Source: AV40 sp963817335 (GTDB taxonomy: Bacteria; Verrucomicrobiota; Verrucomicrobiia; Chthoniobacterales; UBA10450). From it: a DNA stretch of 64,000 bases. Where the stretch lies: assembly GCA_963817335.1 (NCBI GenBank), contig CAWFNX010000005.1, positions 1,178,001 through 1,242,000 of the forward strand, read 5' to 3'. The notes under the pieces are model-generated. The model was not told the DNA's origin and ran no database searches. It worked only from the letters and a program-made list of their open reading frames with translations. Position 1 is the first letter of the stretch, and each line of letters opens with the position of its first letter. The translations under genes were made by a program, and so were the position numbers. Below are positions 1-7,755 of the stretch, piece after piece.

Positions 1-2
1 GC

Positions 3-659
3 GGTGAAACCCTGTTGATCGACAACCCGGCGCATTTGCCCGACCCGAGCCTGATCAAGGAAATTCGGGAACCGATTGTGCACGCCTACGTGCTTTGTCC
101 GAACGAAAACATCGGCGACATCCTGCAACTGATTTTGGAAAAGCGGGGAAACATGGATCACACCGAAACGCTCGATTCCCGCCGCGTGATGTTGCATTGC
201 GAACTGCCGTTGAATGAGATTCTTGTCGATTTTAACGACAAGATTAAATCGATAACGCGCGGCTACGGTTCGATGGATTACGAGCATGCCGGCTATCGGG
301 CGGCGAAACTGGTGAAACTGGACCTGCTGGTCAATGGCGAGCCGGTCGACGCATTCTCGATGATTGTGCACAAGGATCGGGCCGAGGCGAGGGGACGCCA
401 GCTGGCCGCGAAATTGAAGGAAGTGATCCCGCGGCAGCTTTATCAGGTAGCGATCCAGGCGGCGATTGGGGGAAAGGTCATTGCCCGGGAGAATGTTTCG
501 GCCTTGCGAAAAAACGTGACCGCGAAATGCTACGGCGGCGACATTACCCGGAAACGAAAACTCTTGGAAAAGCAAAAAGAAGGCAAAAAACGAATGAAGA
601 GCATTGGGAAGATCAACATTCCCCAGGAGGCGTTCATCGAAGTGCTGAAGGCGCAGTAA
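3..659 (+). CDS. lepA: Elongation factor 4 (LepA), C-terminal part; gene starts upstream of the window
   Basis: LepA is a ribosome-associated GTPase that acts on stalled or mistranslocated ribosomes in the cytoplasm. Only the last 218 or so residues are present, open from the first bases of the window, so the GTPase domain lies outside. The visible part contains the EF-G domain V-like region and the LepA-specific C-terminal domain, with the diagnostic stretches TAKCYGGDITRKRKLLEKQK and KRMKSIGKINIPQEAF near the end. It precedes lepB by 90 bp, the classic lepA-lepB order. The gap holds an inverted purine/pyrimidine repeat. The identification is secure from the C-terminal signature. Confidence 0.96.
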   Translation, partial: GETLLIDNPAHLPDPSLIKEIREPIVHAYVLCPNENIGDILQLILEKRGNMDHTETLDSRRVMLHCELPLNEILVDFNDKIKSITRGYGSMDYEHAGYRAAKLVKLDLLVNGEPVDAFSMIVHKDRAEARGRQLAAKLKEVIPRQLYQVAIQAAIGGKVIARENVSALRKNVTAKCYGGDITRKRKLLEKQKEGKKRMKSIGKINIPQEAFIEVLKAQ

Positions 660-661
660 AC

Positions 662-738
662 CTCTTGCTCTTACTCGTGCTCATGCTCTTTCTCTTAGAA
701 GAACGAGTAGGAGTAAGAGAAAGAGCAAGAGCAAGAGA
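662..738. repeat. Inverted CTCTT/AAGAG purine-pyrimidine repeat between lepA and lepB
   Basis: The left half is built from CTCTTNCTCTT units and the right half from the complementary AAGAGNAAGAG units, so the whole intergenic stretch can fold into a long imperfect hairpin. Similar material occurs at 29086-29119, 48519-48601, 54269-54300 (truncated) and 55779-55808. It is probably a member of a dispersed intergenic repeat family. It has no run of T on the exit side, so a simple terminator role is not clear. Confidence 0.7.
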
Positions 739-749
739 TTAGAAACCAC

Positions 750-1841
750 ATGTTCACACCGCGTTACATTAAACACAGCAAACTGCTGGTGCGCCACGCC
801 CAGAAATATCTGCGGTACAAACGCGATGTGATGGACACGGCGGCCTACGACGAGGTCGGCGGCATGATCCGGCGCTTACGCGCAGCGTTGAAACAGAAGG
901 ATCGAAAAGAAATTGAGGGCCGGGCCGAAGAACTCGACGCCAAATTGCATCACCTGACGCCGGTCACCTGGGAATCGCACTGGCGCGAAAACGTCGAGGT
1001 GATTCTCGTTGCCATCGTGGTCGCGGTCGGAATTCGCTCCTATTTCCTCCAGCCGTTTAAGATTCCGACGGGTTCGATGCAGCCGACCTTAGATGGAATC
1101 ATCGGCCGCCCGATGAGAGCGACGCCGCCAAACCTTCTGCAGCAAGTTGCCGAATTCATTCTCCGCGGACGCAACTATATCAACGTGGTCTCGCAGGAGG
1201 ACGATCAGGTCCTGCAAATCGAGCAGAGGAAATTCCTCTTTTTCTTCACCTGGTCGCGCATCATCTGCCAGCATCAGCGATTTTTGGTCTACTGTCCGCC
1301 TGACCAATTGCGGGCCGATTTTAAAGTTTCGCCAGGTGTTCGATATCGGCGGGGGGAAATCATTGCCCGAGGCGCTGTTGACACGGGCGACCAGGTTTTT
1401 GTCGACAAGTTCACTTATAATTTTGTGAAACCTCATCGGGGGGACGTTTTCGTGTTCCGGACCAACCATATTGCGATGATCCCGGAGGACCCGGAGACCG
1501 GCGCGCCCTTTTATATTAAGAGACTCGCTGGTTTACCGGGAGATACCCTGCGAATTCAACCGCCTTTGCTTTATGCGAACGGCCACCCCGCGGAGCGCTT
1601 CGGTTTCCAGCGGGTGATGAGCGCGAAGAACGGCTACCGGGGATACGGCCCGGGCCAGCAATATCTCTCCGATCCGACAAAGACGTTTCAGGTCCCCGAG
1701 CACAGTTATTTCGCGATGGGCGACAATAGTTACAACAGCTACGACAGCCGTTACTGGGGAGCGGTGCCGGAAAAGAATCTCGTCGGGCGCGGATTGCTTG
1801 TTTACTGGCCGTTCATTCCGCACTGGGGCTTGATTCGTTAG
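750..1841 (+). CDS. lepB: Signal peptidase I
   Basis: This membrane-bound serine protease removes signal peptides from Sec and Tat substrates on the periplasmic face. The 363-residue protein has a soluble N-terminal region of about 85 residues, one hydrophobic segment at about residues 88-105, and then the catalytic motif PTGSMQPTL with nucleophile Ser109. The general-base lysine lies in the motif YIKRLAGLPGD (Lys257), and the conserved box FAMGDNSYNSYDSRYWG follows near residue 325. Between the Ser and Lys boxes is a longer insert than in E. coli-type enzymes, including KFLFFFTWSRI. It is co-directional with lepA and the next two genes and probably co-transcribed. The ATG start at 750 is the only one that keeps the N-terminal region intact. 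Confidence 0.95.
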   Translation: MFTPRYIKHSKLLVRHAQKYLRYKRDVMDTAAYDEVGGMIRRLRAALKQKDRKEIEGRAEELDAKLHHLTPVTWESHWRENVEVILVAIVVAVGIRSYFLQPFKIPTGSMQPTLDGIIGRPMRATPPNLLQQVAEFILRGRNYINVVSQEDDQVLQIEQRKFLFFFTWSRIICQHQRFLVYCPPDQLRADFKVSPGVRYRRGEIIARGAVDTGDQVFVDKFTYNFVKPHRGDVFVFRTNHIAMIPEDPETGAPFYIKRLAGLPGDTLRIQPPLLYANGHPAERFGFQRVMSAKNGYRGYGPGQQYLSDPTKTFQVPEHSYFAMGDNSYNSYDSRYWGAVPEKNLVGRGLLVYWPFIPHWGLIR

Positions 1842-1847
1842 GCCACA

Positions 1848-3026
1848 ATGTCCACGGGTTTGTCCCGCTTTTATCCGCTGATCGGTTTTGTAAGCGGTTA
1901 CGTCATCCTGCTGTTGTTCAATCCGGTCCGACTCGCATTACGGGACGGCTTTCGATGTTTGCTTCGGTACAAGCGGATTTGGCTGACATTCGTTCTGCTT
2001 GGATTCGCCTATTTTGTCTTTCAATTCTCGACCTTCACGCCGATTCAAAGCGTGTCGGATGTCGATCTCAGCCAACTGACCTCGATGGGCTCGTGGCGCT
2101 GGCCGACCTTTACTGAAGTTTGGCGGGAAGCGCCGTTGCCAGCGTTGGAAGGAGTTACTGGGATTTTCGATTGCGCGACGACAACCTATCCGCTTTCGGC
2201 GATCGCCGCGGTGATGATGTTGTTGAACTGGCGCGGTCTGCACAGTGCATTGGTGCGCGCGTTGCAGAAACGGTTTCGCGTTTTCGGCTACCTGCTCTAC
2301 CTGGTTCTGCTCTCCAGCGCCGTTTCAGCGCTTTTGAAACCGATCGTCTTCTGGGCGCTGCCGTTGTGGGGCGGACTTCTTCCAACAGCCGAGCTTCTTC
2401 AGGTCTCAGCCAGTATCGATGCTTTCGCGTTTGTTTTTGAATACCTTCTCGGTGTTTACATCCAGGTCTATCTCATCATCGTCTGCTTCGCCTGGATCCG
2501 CGGCTTGAGTTTTGAGGAAGGCGAGCTTTTCCGGTTCGCCATGCGCCGGTTCAGTTATGTGTTGGAATGGGCCGGCATCGTCGTGTTGATCAGCACGTTG
2601 ATTCTCCGATTGCCGCTGTTGCTCGCTTACTTCATGAACATTCCCGACGTCCTCGACTATTTGCCAATCGAGCGGGTGGTGATGTGCGGGCTGATCATCG
2701 CGTTCAGTTCGGTGCAGATTTCGCTCGCCCTCCACAACGAAACGTTGCGCGAAGCCATTCGCGCGCATCGCGAATTCATTCGAAAGAATCTCAGCCGCTT
2801 CGGATGGTTCCTGCTCATTTGTGGCATCCATTTTTTCATTTTGACCGCGGCGGATGCGATTATTCGCGGTGCGATTGCCGACCGTGAGCTTGCCATGATC
2901 CTTTGGAGATCGATTTTTGTTCTCGCCCGCGGCCTTGTCACCGGATGGTTGCTGGCCTCGTGGGTCTGCTTGTTTCGTCGCGGCGAGACCGGCGCGGTTT
3001 ACCAGCAGGCGTTGATTGAGTATTAG
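1848..3026 (+). CDS. Polytopic membrane protein of unknown function
   Basis: I do not recognise a family. The 392-residue protein has several strongly hydrophobic stretches, at roughly residues 8-25, 42-60, 115-128, 145-175, 190-222, 240-262, 275-290, 318-336 and 350-376. These are separated by arginine-rich cytoplasmic loops, so it is an inner-membrane protein with perhaps 8-9 helices. It starts 7 bp after lepB and overlaps the following squalene/phytoene synthase start by 11 bp, which places it firmly in the same operon. A role linked to signal-peptidase or isoprenoid metabolism would be guesswork. Confidence 0.8.
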   Translation: MSTGLSRFYPLIGFVSGYVILLLFNPVRLALRDGFRCLLRYKRIWLTFVLLGFAYFVFQFSTFTPIQSVSDVDLSQLTSMGSWRWPTFTEVWREAPLPALEGVTGIFDCATTTYPLSAIAAVMMLLNWRGLHSALVRALQKRFRVFGYLLYLVLLSSAVSALLKPIVFWALPLWGGLLPTAELLQVSASIDAFAFVFEYLLGVYIQVYLIIVCFAWIRGLSFEEGELFRFAMRRFSYVLEWAGIVVLISTLILRLPLLLAYFMNIPDVLDYLPIERVVMCGLIIAFSSVQISLALHNETLREAIRAHREFIRKNLSRFGWFLLICGIHFFILTAADAIIRGAIADRELAMILWRSIFVLARGLVTGWLLASWVCLFRRGETGAVYQQALIEY

Positions 3027-3867
3027 TCGACCGCGAACCCGCCTTGTGAATGCGACAAAGATCACCCGCGCCAGTAAATCGAATCTTGCGCTCGCATTTG
3101 TGTCACTCAACGCCGAGCGACGGCGCGACATCACAACGTTTTACGCGTTTTGCCGGGTCATCGACGATATTGCCGACGATTCCGGCCTTGAGGTTGAGGA
3201 GAAAAGACGGCGGTTAAACGAATGGCGCGAATGGCTGCGGGCGCCTCGGCCTAACGAGTCTGAAATTGCCGGGGAAGTGCGCGCTTTGATGAGCAAGTAT
3301 TCGCTCGGACCGGAGATGTTGGAGGAAATCATCGCCGGTGTGGAGATGGACCTTACCATTCCGCGTTACGCGACGTTCGAGGAACTGCGTCTCTATTGTT
3401 ATCGCGTGGCCAGCGCCGTCGGCCTGGTCAGCATCGAGATTTTTGGCTATCGGAACGCGGCTTGCGAAGACTACGCGGTCCAGCTTGGGCTCGCTCTTCA
3501 AACCACCAATATTATCCGCGACGTCGGAAAAGACCTCCAAGCCGGCCGAATTTACCTGCCCCAGGAAGATTTGGCCCGGTTCGCATATTCCGAAGAAGAA
3601 TTGCTGGACCGACGATACAACGAGCGGTTCGTGCAATTGATGGAATTCGAAGCCGGCCGCGCCCGACAGTTTTTTGCGCGGGCGGCGGAAGTTTTGCCCC
3701 GGGAAGACCGCCGGTCGATGGTCGCCGCGGAAATAATGGCCTCGATTTATCGTGGTTTGCTGCGCCGAATGGAGCTGGACAAATTCCGGGTATTCGAAAA
3801 AGAATATAAATTAAACAAACTTGAGAAGGCCGGAAGGATCACGGGACAACTGCTCAAACTTTGTTGA
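3016..3867 (+). CDS. Squalene/phytoene synthase family protein (HpnD-like)
   Basis: This family condenses two prenyl diphosphates head to head, giving presqualene diphosphate, squalene or phytoene. The 283-residue protein has the first aspartate-rich motif as VIDDIADD at about residues 48-55. The second is NIIRDVGKDLQAGRIYLP at about residues 170-187, where the family uses Asp residues to bind the Mg-diphosphates. The SNLALAF and LNAERRRDI region before the first motif is typical of HpnC/HpnD and CrtB proteins. I start it at the TTG at 3016, which overlaps the previous gene by 11 bp and has an AGCAGG-like ribosome site; a GTG at 3046 is possible. An HpnO-like aminotransferase at 49.6 kb makes a hopanoid role plausible, but HpnC, HpnD and CrtB cannot be separated by eye. 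Confidence 0.88.
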   Translation: MSISRPRTRLVNATKITRASKSNLALAFVSLNAERRRDITTFYAFCRVIDDIADDSGLEVEEKRRRLNEWREWLRAPRPNESEIAGEVRALMSKYSLGPEMLEEIIAGVEMDLTIPRYATFEELRLYCYRVASAVGLVSIEIFGYRNAACEDYAVQLGLALQTTNIIRDVGKDLQAGRIYLPQEDLARFAYSEEELLDRRYNERFVQLMEFEAGRARQFFARAAEVLPREDRRSMVAAEIMASIYRGLLRRMELDKFRVFEKEYKLNKLEKAGRITGQLLKLC

Positions 3868-3919
3868 ATGAGCAGGAAACCGAATCCGTCTGAGCCTTCG
3901 AAATCGTAACTAAATTGAT

Positions 3920-4231
3920 ATGAAAAAGTACCTAGCGTTGTTTTCAGCATTATTGGTCACCTCCTTGACCCTTGCCCCGCTCACGAAGATTTATGCCATC
4001 GGTGAGGAGCCAGAAAAGGCCGTGGTAGTCACGCCGGAAGACGCGGCGAAAAAATATCCGATGCCCGCCGGGAAAGATTACCCAGTGGGAATTAACGCCA
4101 ACACCCACTCCGCAACCGCTTCCGGTTTCGTTCAAAGTCCGTATTCCTCTCGGATCTACGACTGCCGCCATATGGGGCACGGCACGTTGATTCTCGACGA
4201 GGGCGCCAAAAAGGTCTTTCGCAAGCCGTAG
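3920..4231 (+). CDS. Small secreted protein with C-terminal SPY...FRKP motif
   Basis: This 103-residue protein starts with a clear Sec signal peptide (KK followed by about 16 hydrophobic residues, cleavage near residues 26-27). The mature part is short and ends in FVQSPYSSRIYDCR...GTLILD...KKVFRKP. The same pattern recurs at the end of the neighbouring gene at 4316-4705 (LSPYTGRSYDLR...GGLTRDVDTGQLFRRP), so the two appear to share a small C-terminal module. I know no function. It probably acts in the periplasm or at the envelope. Confidence 0.75.
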   Translation: MKKYLALFSALLVTSLTLAPLTKIYAIGEEPEKAVVVTPEDAAKKYPMPAGKDYPVGINANTHSATASGFVQSPYSSRIYDCRHMGHGTLILDEGAKKVFRKP

Positions 4232-4315
4232 CTGCGCCATTACTTAATCAGAATCGCGTTTGGTGCGAAACATAATCGCGCTTGCGCGGTTCAATCGCCT
4301 GATTAGGGAAACACT

Positions 4316-4705
4316 ATGAACAAGAAGCTTTTCACAGCGGTATGCGGTCTCGCGCTTGCCCCATTCGTTTTCGATTCATGCGATACGCCCACCGGGCAGG
4401 GCGCAGCCGCTGGCGCTGGCGCGGGGGCAATCATTGGCGGACTCGCTGGAGGCGGACCACGAAGCGCGGCGGTCGGGGCGGCGATTGGCGCCGCTACCGG
4501 TGCGTTAATCGGCCACGCGATCCAGGAAGATCGGGCGCGTGAATACGGCCCACCACCGCCGGGAGGCTATCCGTTCGCGAAACGAACGGATCGTCCGGGC
4601 ATGTTTTTGAGCCCCTATACCGGTCGTTCCTACGATTTGCGCGGCGTGCCGCCGGGCGGACTCACCCGGGACGTTGACACGGGTCAGCTGTTCCGCAGGC
4701 CCTAA
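4316..4705 (+). CDS. Secreted glycine-zipper protein sharing a C-terminal motif with its neighbour
   Basis: The 129-residue protein has a signal sequence followed by Cys22 in FDSCD, a possible but not canonical lipobox. Residues 29-67 form a Gly/Ala-rich zipper (GAAAGAGAGAIIGGLAGG and GAAIGAATGALIGHAI), as in small outer-membrane-inserted lipoproteins. The last 30 or so residues repeat the SPYxxRxYDxR...LFRRP pattern of the gene 85 bp upstream. An intrinsic terminator follows at 4722-4768, so this is the last gene before the integron-type array. Function unknown; envelope location is inferred. Confidence 0.78.
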   Translation: MNKKLFTAVCGLALAPFVFDSCDTPTGQGAAAGAGAGAIIGGLAGGGPRSAAVGAAIGAATGALIGHAIQEDRAREYGPPPPGGYPFAKRTDRPGMFLSPYTGRSYDLRGVPPGGLTRDVDTGQLFRRP

Positions 4706-4721
4706 CAGGCTTGAGCAACTT

Positions 4722-4768
4722 TAAGCGCGTTGATCTCGCGGCCCGCTGGGTCAACGCGCTTTCTTTTG
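4722..4768 (+). terminator. Intrinsic terminator after the glycine-zipper gene
   Basis: AAGCGCGTTGA (4723-4733) pairs perfectly with TCAACGCGCTT (4751-4761), giving an 11-bp stem with a 17-nt loop, followed by TTCTTTT. It separates the chromosomal genes from the attC array. Confidence 0.75.
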
Positions 4769-4860
4769 TAGCGCGTCGACTAACGCCGATCACGTTGGGT
4801 TTCTGGAGTGCCACCTTCGGTCTTTTGTATTTCCGCTTTGTATTCCGTCGACGTCCGGCG

Positions 4861-4956
4861 ATCTAACCAAACGATGAAGCCAACGCGCCCTTGGCAAGAA
4901 AACCTCAGCGAGTTTGCCACGACACCCTCGCGTGGCTTATCTCTTTCTCGTTAGGC
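4861..4956 (+). other. attC site 1
   Basis: R'' is ATCTAAC (4861-4867) and R' is GTTAGGC (4950-4956). L'' GATGAAGCCAACG pairs with L' CGTGGCTTATC, leaving an unpaired G in the left arm as expected for attC strand choice. Length is 96 bp. It is nearly identical to site 3 apart from the R boxes. No gene lies between the terminator at 4768 and this site, so it marks the left end of the array. Confidence 0.85.
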
Positions 4957-4967
4957 CTCAACACGTC

Positions 4968-5279
4968 ATGCGACAGGACAACACATTTCTCGTTTTTGGG
5001 TACTCCGCGGCGGTCATTTTAGCGATCATCTTGTTGTTCGCCCTTCGATTCGAGCGAGAACTCCGAGGTTCTCCACTTTGGGTTCGCGCTACAAATCTCG
5101 CGTTCGCCATCAACCTTCTTGTTTGGAGCACACTCGGCTTCACGCTCATTTTTTACTCGCCGCATTTTACTACTCCGACACGCGTCGCTCTTTCTCACCT
5201 CAAGTGGACGTCCGGTGGAGTCACTTTGGGCATCATTACTAGTTTGGCATTCAGGAAGCTTTTCAGCCGAGAGGTCTAA
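4968..5279 (+). CDS. Cassette gene: small three-helix membrane protein
   Basis: This 103-residue protein starts 11 bp after attC site 1 and its TAA stop lies inside the R'' box of attC site 2, the usual tight packing of an integron cassette. It has three hydrophobic segments (about residues 8-26, 42-62 and 80-95) and a charged RFERELRGS loop. I recognise no family. An upstream in-frame extension exists, but it would read through the attC, so the ATG at 4968 is preferred. It is inferred to sit in the inner membrane. Confidence 0.72.
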   Translation: MRQDNTFLVFGYSAAVILAIILLFALRFERELRGSPLWVRATNLAFAINLLVWSTLGFTLIFYSPHFTTPTRVALSHLKWTSGGVTLGIITSLAFRKLFSREV

Positions 5280-5369
5280 CCAAACGATGAAGCCAACGGC
5301 CTTTTGGCGAAATAAGTTCAGCGTGTCTGCCACGACACCCTGCCGTGGCTTATCTCTTTCTCGTTAGGC
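5274..5369 (+). other. attC site 2
   Basis: R'' is GTCTAAC (5274-5280) and R' is GTTAGGC (5363-5369). L'' GATGAAGCCAACGG pairs with L' CCGTGGCTTATC with the unpaired G. Length is 96 bp. The preceding gene's stop codon is part of R''. Confidence 0.86.
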
Positions 5370-5377
5370 CCACAGCG

Positions 5378-5662
5378 ATGCCCATCAAGATCACAAGTCG
5401 CAGCAACGGCAAGTCATCGGAGCTGGCCTGGCTTTGCGACAAGGATTGGCGCTTGCCGTCGCAAGTTTCCGCATTGGAAGACTGGCTCGCCGAAAACGTA
5501 GCGCAGCTACCGAAAGGAGATTACAGCGCTGACATTGGATTTGCTCCGCGACCAGACGCGGCTGGCGGTGGCGCCCTCATCACGCCGGCGATGATGCGTT
5601 CCATGCTCGATATTGGTATGACGCTTTTTTTCTCGGAATATCCGGCGATGGGAGCACGATGA
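5378..5662 (+). CDS. Cassette gene: small hypothetical protein
   Basis: This 94-residue cytosolic-type protein starts at an ATG 9 bp after attC site 2 and stops 19 bp before attC site 3, filling its cassette. It contains no signal peptide or membrane segment. Visible features are an N-terminal MPIKITSRSNGKSSELAW strand-like stretch, a WLAENVAQLPKGDYSADIGF middle part and a Gly/Ala-rich turn (PDAAGGGALI). I recognise no family. Confidence 0.68.
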   Translation: MPIKITSRSNGKSSELAWLCDKDWRLPSQVSALEDWLAENVAQLPKGDYSADIGFAPRPDAAGGGALITPAMMRSMLDIGMTLFFSEYPAMGAR

Positions 5663-5681
5663 TGGAGAATCAGCATCAGGG

Positions 5682-5777
5682 GCCTAACCAATCGATGAAG
5701 CCAACGCGCCCTTGGCAAGAAAACCTGAGCGAGTTTGCCACGACACCCTCGCGTGGCTTATCTCTTTCTCGTTAGAT
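5682..5777 (+). other. attC site 3
   Basis: R'' is GCCTAAC (5682-5688) and R' is GTTAGAT (5771-5777). L'' and L' are identical to those of site 1. Length is 96 bp. Outside the R boxes it differs from site 1 at only a couple of bases, so these two sites were copied or homogenised recently. Confidence 0.86.
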
Positions 5778-5780
5778 GCT

Positions 5781-6293
5781 ATGCATCGCTTATCTATTTC
5801 GCTCTGGCTGGCCGTCGCGCTTTTGTTGTGTGGAGGGCCCTTACGTGCCGAAGATTATCGATTGGGCGCGCAGGTAATTCCAGATGACTGCAAAGGCGAA
5901 GCCTCTTTTTTTGATTTGGTAAAGTGGCCCAGCGAGCCCAAGGGTTTCAAGGAGAAGGACGCTCCGCATTGGGATATCGCAAAACTTTCTCCGTACATTG
6001 CTCCGGAGGGTATTGATTTCACGGATGTAAATCAGGTCTGGGAAGGCCATATCGCACGCGACAAGATATTAGGTCAGCTTAAGGCGCGTCACGGCCCGGC
6101 GTTTTCGACACTTGCTCATCTCTCGAGTCTCTACTCGATACCCTATAAGCAATATTGTAAGCTCAACTTTGAAAAGACTGACGACGGTGCGGTCGTCGTC
6201 GACATGGCTGGTGGGTATAGAGTGACTTTCCGGCGTGCAGGCACGCAGCCGCTTATCACTCGTTGCGAATACCTTAAAGTGGAAGGCGAGTGA
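5781..6293 (+). CDS. Cassette gene: secreted protein of unknown function
   Basis: The ATG at 5781 is 4 bp after the R' box of attC site 3, and the stop is 6 bp before R'' of site 4. The 170-residue protein has a signal peptide (residues 1-23, LWLAVALLLCGGPLRAED). The mature part has two pairs of possible disulfide cysteines (Cys in PDDCKG, KQYCKL and TRCEYL) and no domain I recognise. It is probably periplasmic. Secreted proteins are common in such cassettes, but no role can be assigned. Confidence 0.74.
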   Translation: MHRLSISLWLAVALLLCGGPLRAEDYRLGAQVIPDDCKGEASFFDLVKWPSEPKGFKEKDAPHWDIAKLSPYIAPEGIDFTDVNQVWEGHIARDKILGQLKARHGPAFSTLAHLSSLYSIPYKQYCKLNFEKTDDGAVVVDMAGGYRVTFRRAGTQPLITRCEYLKVEGE

Positions 6294-6298
6294 AGCAC

Positions 6299-6394
6299 AT
6301 CTAACCAAACGATGAAACCAACCGCCCCATTGCGATGCAATTTCCGCGAGATTTTTACAGCGCCCTGCGGTGGCTTATCTCTTTCTCGTTAGGT
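6299..6394 (+). other. attC site 4
   Basis: R'' is ATCTAAC (6299-6305) and R' is GTTAGGT (6388-6394). L'' GATGAAACCAACCG pairs with L' CGGTGGCTTATC. Length is 96 bp. The centre differs from sites 1-3 but the arms are conserved. Confidence 0.85.
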
Positions 6395-6434
6395 CGCGGC
6401 TCGTGCAGGCAATCTCGACTGAGCTAGAGCAAAA

Positions 6435-7154
6435 ATGAAAGCTGGCACTATTGAAACTTCGCCACAAGTCTACGCAAGACTGGCCGGCGTCTGTTATCTG
6501 CTCGGCAGCTCGACGTCCGTCTTCGGGCAGATGATCATCCCCGGCAGACTCGTTGTCTCCGGCGACGTCGCAACGACCGCCGCGAACATCTTGGCGCATG
6601 AGTCCTTGTATCGGTTCGGTGCCGTGCTCGCGTTCACGAGTGTCCCGTTCCATATCGTGTGGGCGATTCTCTTCTTTCAGCTGTTCAAGCCGGTGAACAG
6701 GAGCATCCCCTTGCTCGCCGCGTTCGTCATGCTCATGGGATGCGCGATGTGGACTCTTAGCGTCCTCTTTTCCCTCGCGCCCTTGTTCGTCCTGAAAGGC
6801 TCGTTGAGCGCATTTGCGCCTGAACAGTTGCAGACATTGGCGCTCGTGCTCTTGAGACTGAGTGCGCAGGCGTATGACATCGGTCTGGTGTTCTTCGGGC
6901 TGTGGTGCATCCTGATTGGCTATCTAATTGCCAAGTCGACCTTTCTGCCTCGAACTATTGGTGTGCTGTATGCGCTTGCCGGTTTGGGCTACCTGACCCT
7001 TCTGTGGCAGCCGCTGGCAAAATATCTGTATCCCTACAATCTGGCCCTCGCTGGCCCCGGCGAAATCTCGCTGTTGCTGTGGCTCCTTGTGAAAGGAGTG
7101 AACGTTCCCAAGTGGAAAGAACAAGCAAGCGGCCTAACCAGTCGATGCAGCTAA
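6435..7154 (+). CDS. Cassette gene: DUF4386-like membrane protein
   Basis: This 239-residue protein has about six hydrophobic helices and the pattern of DUF4386 proteins: an N-terminal ARLAGVCYLLG helix start, an FGAVLAF region, FKPVNRS, LFFGLWCILIGYLIAKSTFLPRTIG, then LAGLGYLT near the C-terminus. The function of this family is not known. The start is 40 bp after attC site 4. The stop at 7152-7154 lies inside attC site 5, so the last seven or so residues are encoded by the recombination site, a sign that the cassette junction formed by recombination. It acts in the inner membrane. Confidence 0.8.
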   Translation: MKAGTIETSPQVYARLAGVCYLLGSSTSVFGQMIIPGRLVVSGDVATTAANILAHESLYRFGAVLAFTSVPFHIVWAILFFQLFKPVNRSIPLLAAFVMLMGCAMWTLSVLFSLAPLFVLKGSLSAFAPEQLQTLALVLLRLSAQAYDIGLVFFGLWCILIGYLIAKSTFLPRTIGVLYALAGLGYLTLLWQPLAKYLYPYNLALAGPGEISLLLWLLVKGVNVPKWKEQASGLTSRCS

Positions 7155-7249
7155 CGCCATCCCGTTCGCGCTCACATTTTGATTAGCATACCCTCATTCC
7201 AATTCAGCCTCGCTCTCGGAAGGCGTAGCTGATCTTATTCTCGTTAGGT
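7132..7249 (+). other. attC site 5
   Basis: R'' is GCCTAAC (7132-7138) and R' is GTTAGGT (7243-7249). L'' GATGCAGCTAACGCC pairs with L' GGCGTAGCTGATC. Length is 118 bp. The arms resemble the isolated site at 51504-51626 more than sites 1-4. Confidence 0.83.
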
Positions 7250-7251
7250 GC

Positions 7252-7680
7252 ATGAAAATGATTGCGGAGATGTTGTCTCTCTTCTTGGCAGTCGGCTTAA
7301 CATTGCCGCTTCCCCCCATGTCGGTAAGCGCGATAGATGCAAAAGGGGTTCGTTATGTCATGCGGACCGACCGTGGAAGAGCACCGTGGTTCGGCGACAT
7401 CATCTTCGCGCCAAGACCCGGTTATCCGGTTGAAGATCGCCGCCTGCATCACGAGGGCATCGTTGTGATTCGATTGGATATCGATTTGAAAACAGGCAAC
7501 GCCACATATTTTACGATCCTTAAGTCGAGCGGATTTCCAAACATAGATGAGGTCGCGGTCAGGGCTTTGGCGAAATGGCGGTTCAAGCCAGGTCGATGGA
7601 AACAAGTGGAGATACCGATTGTGTTTACATTTCACACACCCGGCGAACTGCTTGATTACAGCGGTCCGGGCCATCCCTAG
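7252..7680 (+). CDS. Cassette gene: secreted TonB C-terminal domain protein
   Basis: The ATG lies 2 bp after the R' box of attC site 5. The 142-residue protein has a signal peptide (residues 1-27) and then a TonB-C-like fold: GIVVIRLDIDLKTGNATYFT, SSGFPNIDEVAVRALAKWRF and a final strand IPIVFTF. These match the beta-alpha-beta pattern by which TonB-C domains contact outer-membrane receptors. It lacks the N-terminal anchor helix and Pro-rich spacer of a true energy transducer, so it is a free periplasmic TonB-C domain. Such proteins are common in Bacteroidetes- and Verrucomicrobia-like genomes, and their role is unclear. Confidence 0.78.
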   Translation: MKMIAEMLSLFLAVGLTLPLPPMSVSAIDAKGVRYVMRTDRGRAPWFGDIIFAPRPGYPVEDRRLHHEGIVVIRLDIDLKTGNATYFTILKSSGFPNIDEVAVRALAKWRFKPGRWKQVEIPIVFTFHTPGELLDYSGPGHP

Positions 7681-7755
7681 CCGTTAGGCCTGGAAAATCC
7701 TAAATCAGACCGCGTTAGTCTCTTTCGCGTTGTCATCCTGTTCACCAAATGATGC
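7681..7755 (+). other. Non-coding tail of the TonB-C cassette, with a lone R'-like box
   Basis: A GTTAGGC box follows the TonB-C stop codon at 7683-7689, but no RYYYAAC box lies 60-150 bp upstream. It may be the remnant of a deleted or recombined attC. The rest up to attC site 6 shows no gene. Confidence 0.4.

Noticed and set aside
1836..1842. GTTAGGC at the end of lepB
   Set aside because: It matches an attC R' box, but no RYYYAAC box or L''/L' arms lie at the right distance; it is codons plus the TAG stop of lepB.
4700..4800. Possible eighth attC from CCCTAAC (4700) to GTTGGGT (4794)
   Set aside because: The left box breaks the RYYYAAC rule, the arms do not pair, and the interval contains a normal intrinsic terminator.
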